DNA from: Salinirubrum litoreum
Lineage (GTDB): Archaea > Halobacteriota > Halobacteria > Halobacteriales > Haloferacaceae
Assembly: GCF_020567425.1 (NCBI RefSeq)
Contig: NZ_JAJCVJ010000002.1
Coordinates: 785,068-849,067, forward strand
Length of the DNA: 64,000 bases
Direction: 5' to 3'
A program made the translations under genes and the position numbers. The notes below the pieces were generated by a model that made no database searches, was not told where the DNA came from, and was given only the letters and a program-made list of their open reading frames with translations. This document shows, piece by piece, positions 62,677 to 64,000 of this stretch (positions within the stretch are counted from its first letter, which is position 1; each line of letters starts with the position of its first letter).

Positions 62677-63246
62677 ATGTACGATCCCGACAGCACCGCG
62701 GTCGTCGTCGTGGACATGCAGCACGGCTTCTGCCACCCGGACGGGAGTCTCTACGCCCCGGCCAGCGAGCGTGCCATCCAGCCGGTGAATCAGCTCGTCT
62801 CGCGGGCCAGAGACGCCGGCGCGTCGTTCGTCTACACCCGCGACGTCCACCCGCCCGAGCAGTTCGAGGACGCCCACTACTACGACGAGTTCGAGCGCTG
62901 GGGCGAACACGTCCTCGAAGACTCGTGGGAGGCGGAACTCCACGCGGACCTCGACGTGCGCGACGAGGACCACGTCGTCACCAAGCACACCTACGACGCC
63001 TTCTACCGGACCGATCTGGAGGGGTATCTCGACACGCACGGGATCGACGACCTCCTGCTCTGCGGCACGCTCGCAAACGTCTGTGTCCTGCACACCGCCG
63101 GAAGCGCCGGTCTGCGCGACTACCGGCCCGTGCTCGTGGAAGACGCACTCGGGTACATCGAGGAGGACCACAGGGAGTACGCGGTCGACCACGCCGACTG
63201 GTTGTTCGGCGAGGTGACGACCCGCGAGGAGGTGGAGTTCGCGTGA
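62677..63246 (+). CDS. Isochorismatase-family cysteine hydrolase
   Basis: 189 residues from ATG 62677. Catalytic triad Asp13 (VVVVDMQHGF), Lys103 (VVTKHTYDAF) and Cys136 (GTLANVCVLHTA) are all present, with FVYTRDVHPPEQFED as metal/substrate loop. It may be a nicotinamidase or other amidohydrolase; nadE lies 1.6 kb away on the same strand, which makes NAD metabolism attractive but unproven. It overlaps the following small gene by ATGA-like GTGA. Confidence 0.88.
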   Translation: MYDPDSTAVVVVDMQHGFCHPDGSLYAPASERAIQPVNQLVSRARDAGASFVYTRDVHPPEQFEDAHYYDEFERWGEHVLEDSWEAELHADLDVRDEDHVVTKHTYDAFYRTDLEGYLDTHGIDDLLLCGTLANVCVLHTAGSAGLRDYRPVLVEDALGYIEEDHREYAVDHADWLFGEVTTREEVEFA

Positions 63247-63398
63247 GTCGAGACGGGGAATCGAAGGAGGCGAACGCGGGCGAGGTGAACTCGGACGACA
63301 CACCGCCGACGTGGGCCGACCTGTTCGCTCGCGGCGGAGCGGTCGGGGCGAGTGAGACCGAGATCCGCGAGACCCTCCGGAGTCGCCGCGATGCGTGA
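63243..63398 (+). CDS. 51-aa acidic protein overlapping both neighbours
   Basis: 51 residues from GTG 63243, overlapping the hydrolase stop, and its TGA (63396-63398) overlaps the ATG (63391) of the next gene. The C-terminal PPTWADLFARGGAVGASETEIRETLRSRR looks helical after a disordered acidic start. A conserved haloarchaeal arrangement with the following PIN-like protein; it may be the partner or regulator of that protein. Confidence 0.6.
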   Translation: MSRDGESKEANAGEVNSDDTPPTWADLFARGGAVGASETEIRETLRSRRDA

Positions 63399-63996
63399 CC
63401 TGTCGCCCTCGCCGGTCGGCACCGCCGACCGGCGACCAGTGGATCACAGCGAGGGTGACCACCAGCGAACACGCGCCGACGCACCCCCGCAGGGGTCGGC
63501 GAGGGCCGACGGCGGTCGGCCCGAGCCGAGTCCAGCACGAATCGTGGCGGACGCCGACGTGCTGGCCTGCGACCTGTTGGTCGACGGCGACGCCCGGCGT
63601 GCGTTGGATCACGTCCGGTCGCACTCGTGGGTGACACTCGTCGCCAGCGACCACCTGCTGGACGAGGCCGAGGCGGTGATCCGCGATCTGGCGAGCGAGA
63701 CCGACCCCGACCTCGCCGCCGACTGGCGGGCGAAGATCGAGACCCTGCGCGAACCGGTCGATCACCCCGCCGGCGACCACCCGGCGCTGGCGTCGGCGTA
63801 CGCCGGCGGGGCGATGCACCTCCTGTCGTTCGACGAGGGGCTGGGGAGTGCCGGCGCGGGGATGGCCCTGCGGAAACACGTCCCGGTCAGCGTCCGGCCG
63901 CCGGACGCCTTCGCGGCCCTGTTCTCCGCCGAGAGCCTCTACCCCGAGGTCGTCGGTGGGGAGTATCCCGGGCCGGACCGCGACCCTCGGGCGTAG
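63391..63996 (+). CDS. PIN-like domain protein (DUF7384-like)
   Basis: 201 residues from ATG 63391. A ~50-residue polar start precedes a PIN-like domain: ARIVADADVLACDLLVDG (first Asp), HSWVTLVASDHLLDEAEAVIRDL (second acid), DHPALASAYAGGAMHLLSFDEGL (third). The C-terminus has LYPEVVGGEYPGPDRDPRA. PIN folds are often ribonucleases, and the small overlapping upstream gene makes a toxin-antitoxin-like pair possible. Ends 4 nt before the window edge. Function unproven. Confidence 0.7.
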   Translation: MRDLSPSPVGTADRRPVDHSEGDHQRTRADAPPQGSARADGGRPEPSPARIVADADVLACDLLVDGDARRALDHVRSHSWVTLVASDHLLDEAEAVIRDLASETDPDLAADWRAKIETLREPVDHPAGDHPALASAYAGGAMHLLSFDEGLGSAGAGMALRKHVPVSVRPPDAFAALFSAESLYPEVVGGEYPGPDRDPRA

Positions 63997-64000
63997 GCGG

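Noticed and set aside
61072-63879. 935-aa reading frame on the minus strand
   Set aside because: Only the part from 62568 is the Hvo_1808-type lipoprotein; the rest is antisense to the hydrolase and PIN-like genes.

Overview
The window is chromosomal DNA of an extremely halophilic archaeon (class Halobacteria). The evidence is the high GC content, the strongly acidic proteins, archaeal information-processing genes (two TFB genes, NMD3, L15e, NreA, XPD-type helicases), Tat-type lipoprotein signals and many leaderless genes with a TATA-like box 25-30 nt upstream. No CRISPR array, complete insertion sequence, rRNA operon or replication origin was recognised. High GC produces many long antisense ORFs, which were discarded as shadows.

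Layout. 1-9.9 kb: an exported protein cut by the left edge, a small Cys protein, two Fe-S helicases, NMD3, a phosphoribosyltransferase, an epimerase and a membrane protein. 10.8-18.8 kb: an AglD-like glycosyltransferase, a UspA-like protein, an APC transporter with UspA domains, a DUF84 NTP phosphatase, a BtuF-like protein and TFB. 19.2-27.7 kb: a complete branched-chain amino acid locus, leuA-ilvB-ilvN-ilvC-(120-aa orphan)-leuC-leuD-leuB, most genes overlapping by a few bases. 27.8-42.8 kb: UspA, NAD kinase, a KaiC-like ATPase, threonine aldolase, aminopeptidase, Pcm, a methyltransferase, P450, L15e, and a secreted protein plus ABC permease. 43.0-49.3 kb: a five-gene peptide ABC transporter operon (dppABCDF). 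49.3-64 kb: pyrophosphatase, PadR regulator, RNase HI operon, second TFB, NreA, several small or unknown haloarchaeal genes, tRNA-Gly(CCC), NAD synthetase, an Hvo_1808-type surface lipoprotein, an isochorismatase-like hydrolase and a PIN-like protein with a small overlapping partner gene.

Two features stand out. First, four long intergenic gaps (9.95-10.7, 33.66-34.26, 36.24-36.74 and 39.12-39.73 kb) hold copies of one dispersed element of about 500-740 bp. Its helices change sequence between copies while pairing is kept and some loops stay constant, as expected for a family of large structured RNAs. No protein-coding explanation fits. Second, ilvB is preceded by a leaderless 26-codon ORF whose C-terminus is GVVVRTIIVGAA, overlapping a perfect 8-bp hairpin. 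This has the architecture of a branched-chain amino acid attenuator, in an archaeon.

Other points of interest: the start of leuA does not fit its nearest promoter; two genes have short leaderless upstream ORFs that end in the GTGA of the main start; a 29-aa membrane microprotein lies beside a perfect 12-bp palindrome; and a tRNA-Gly 3' fragment lies near the intact tRNA gene. Family names given here come from motif recognition by eye, without database searches.
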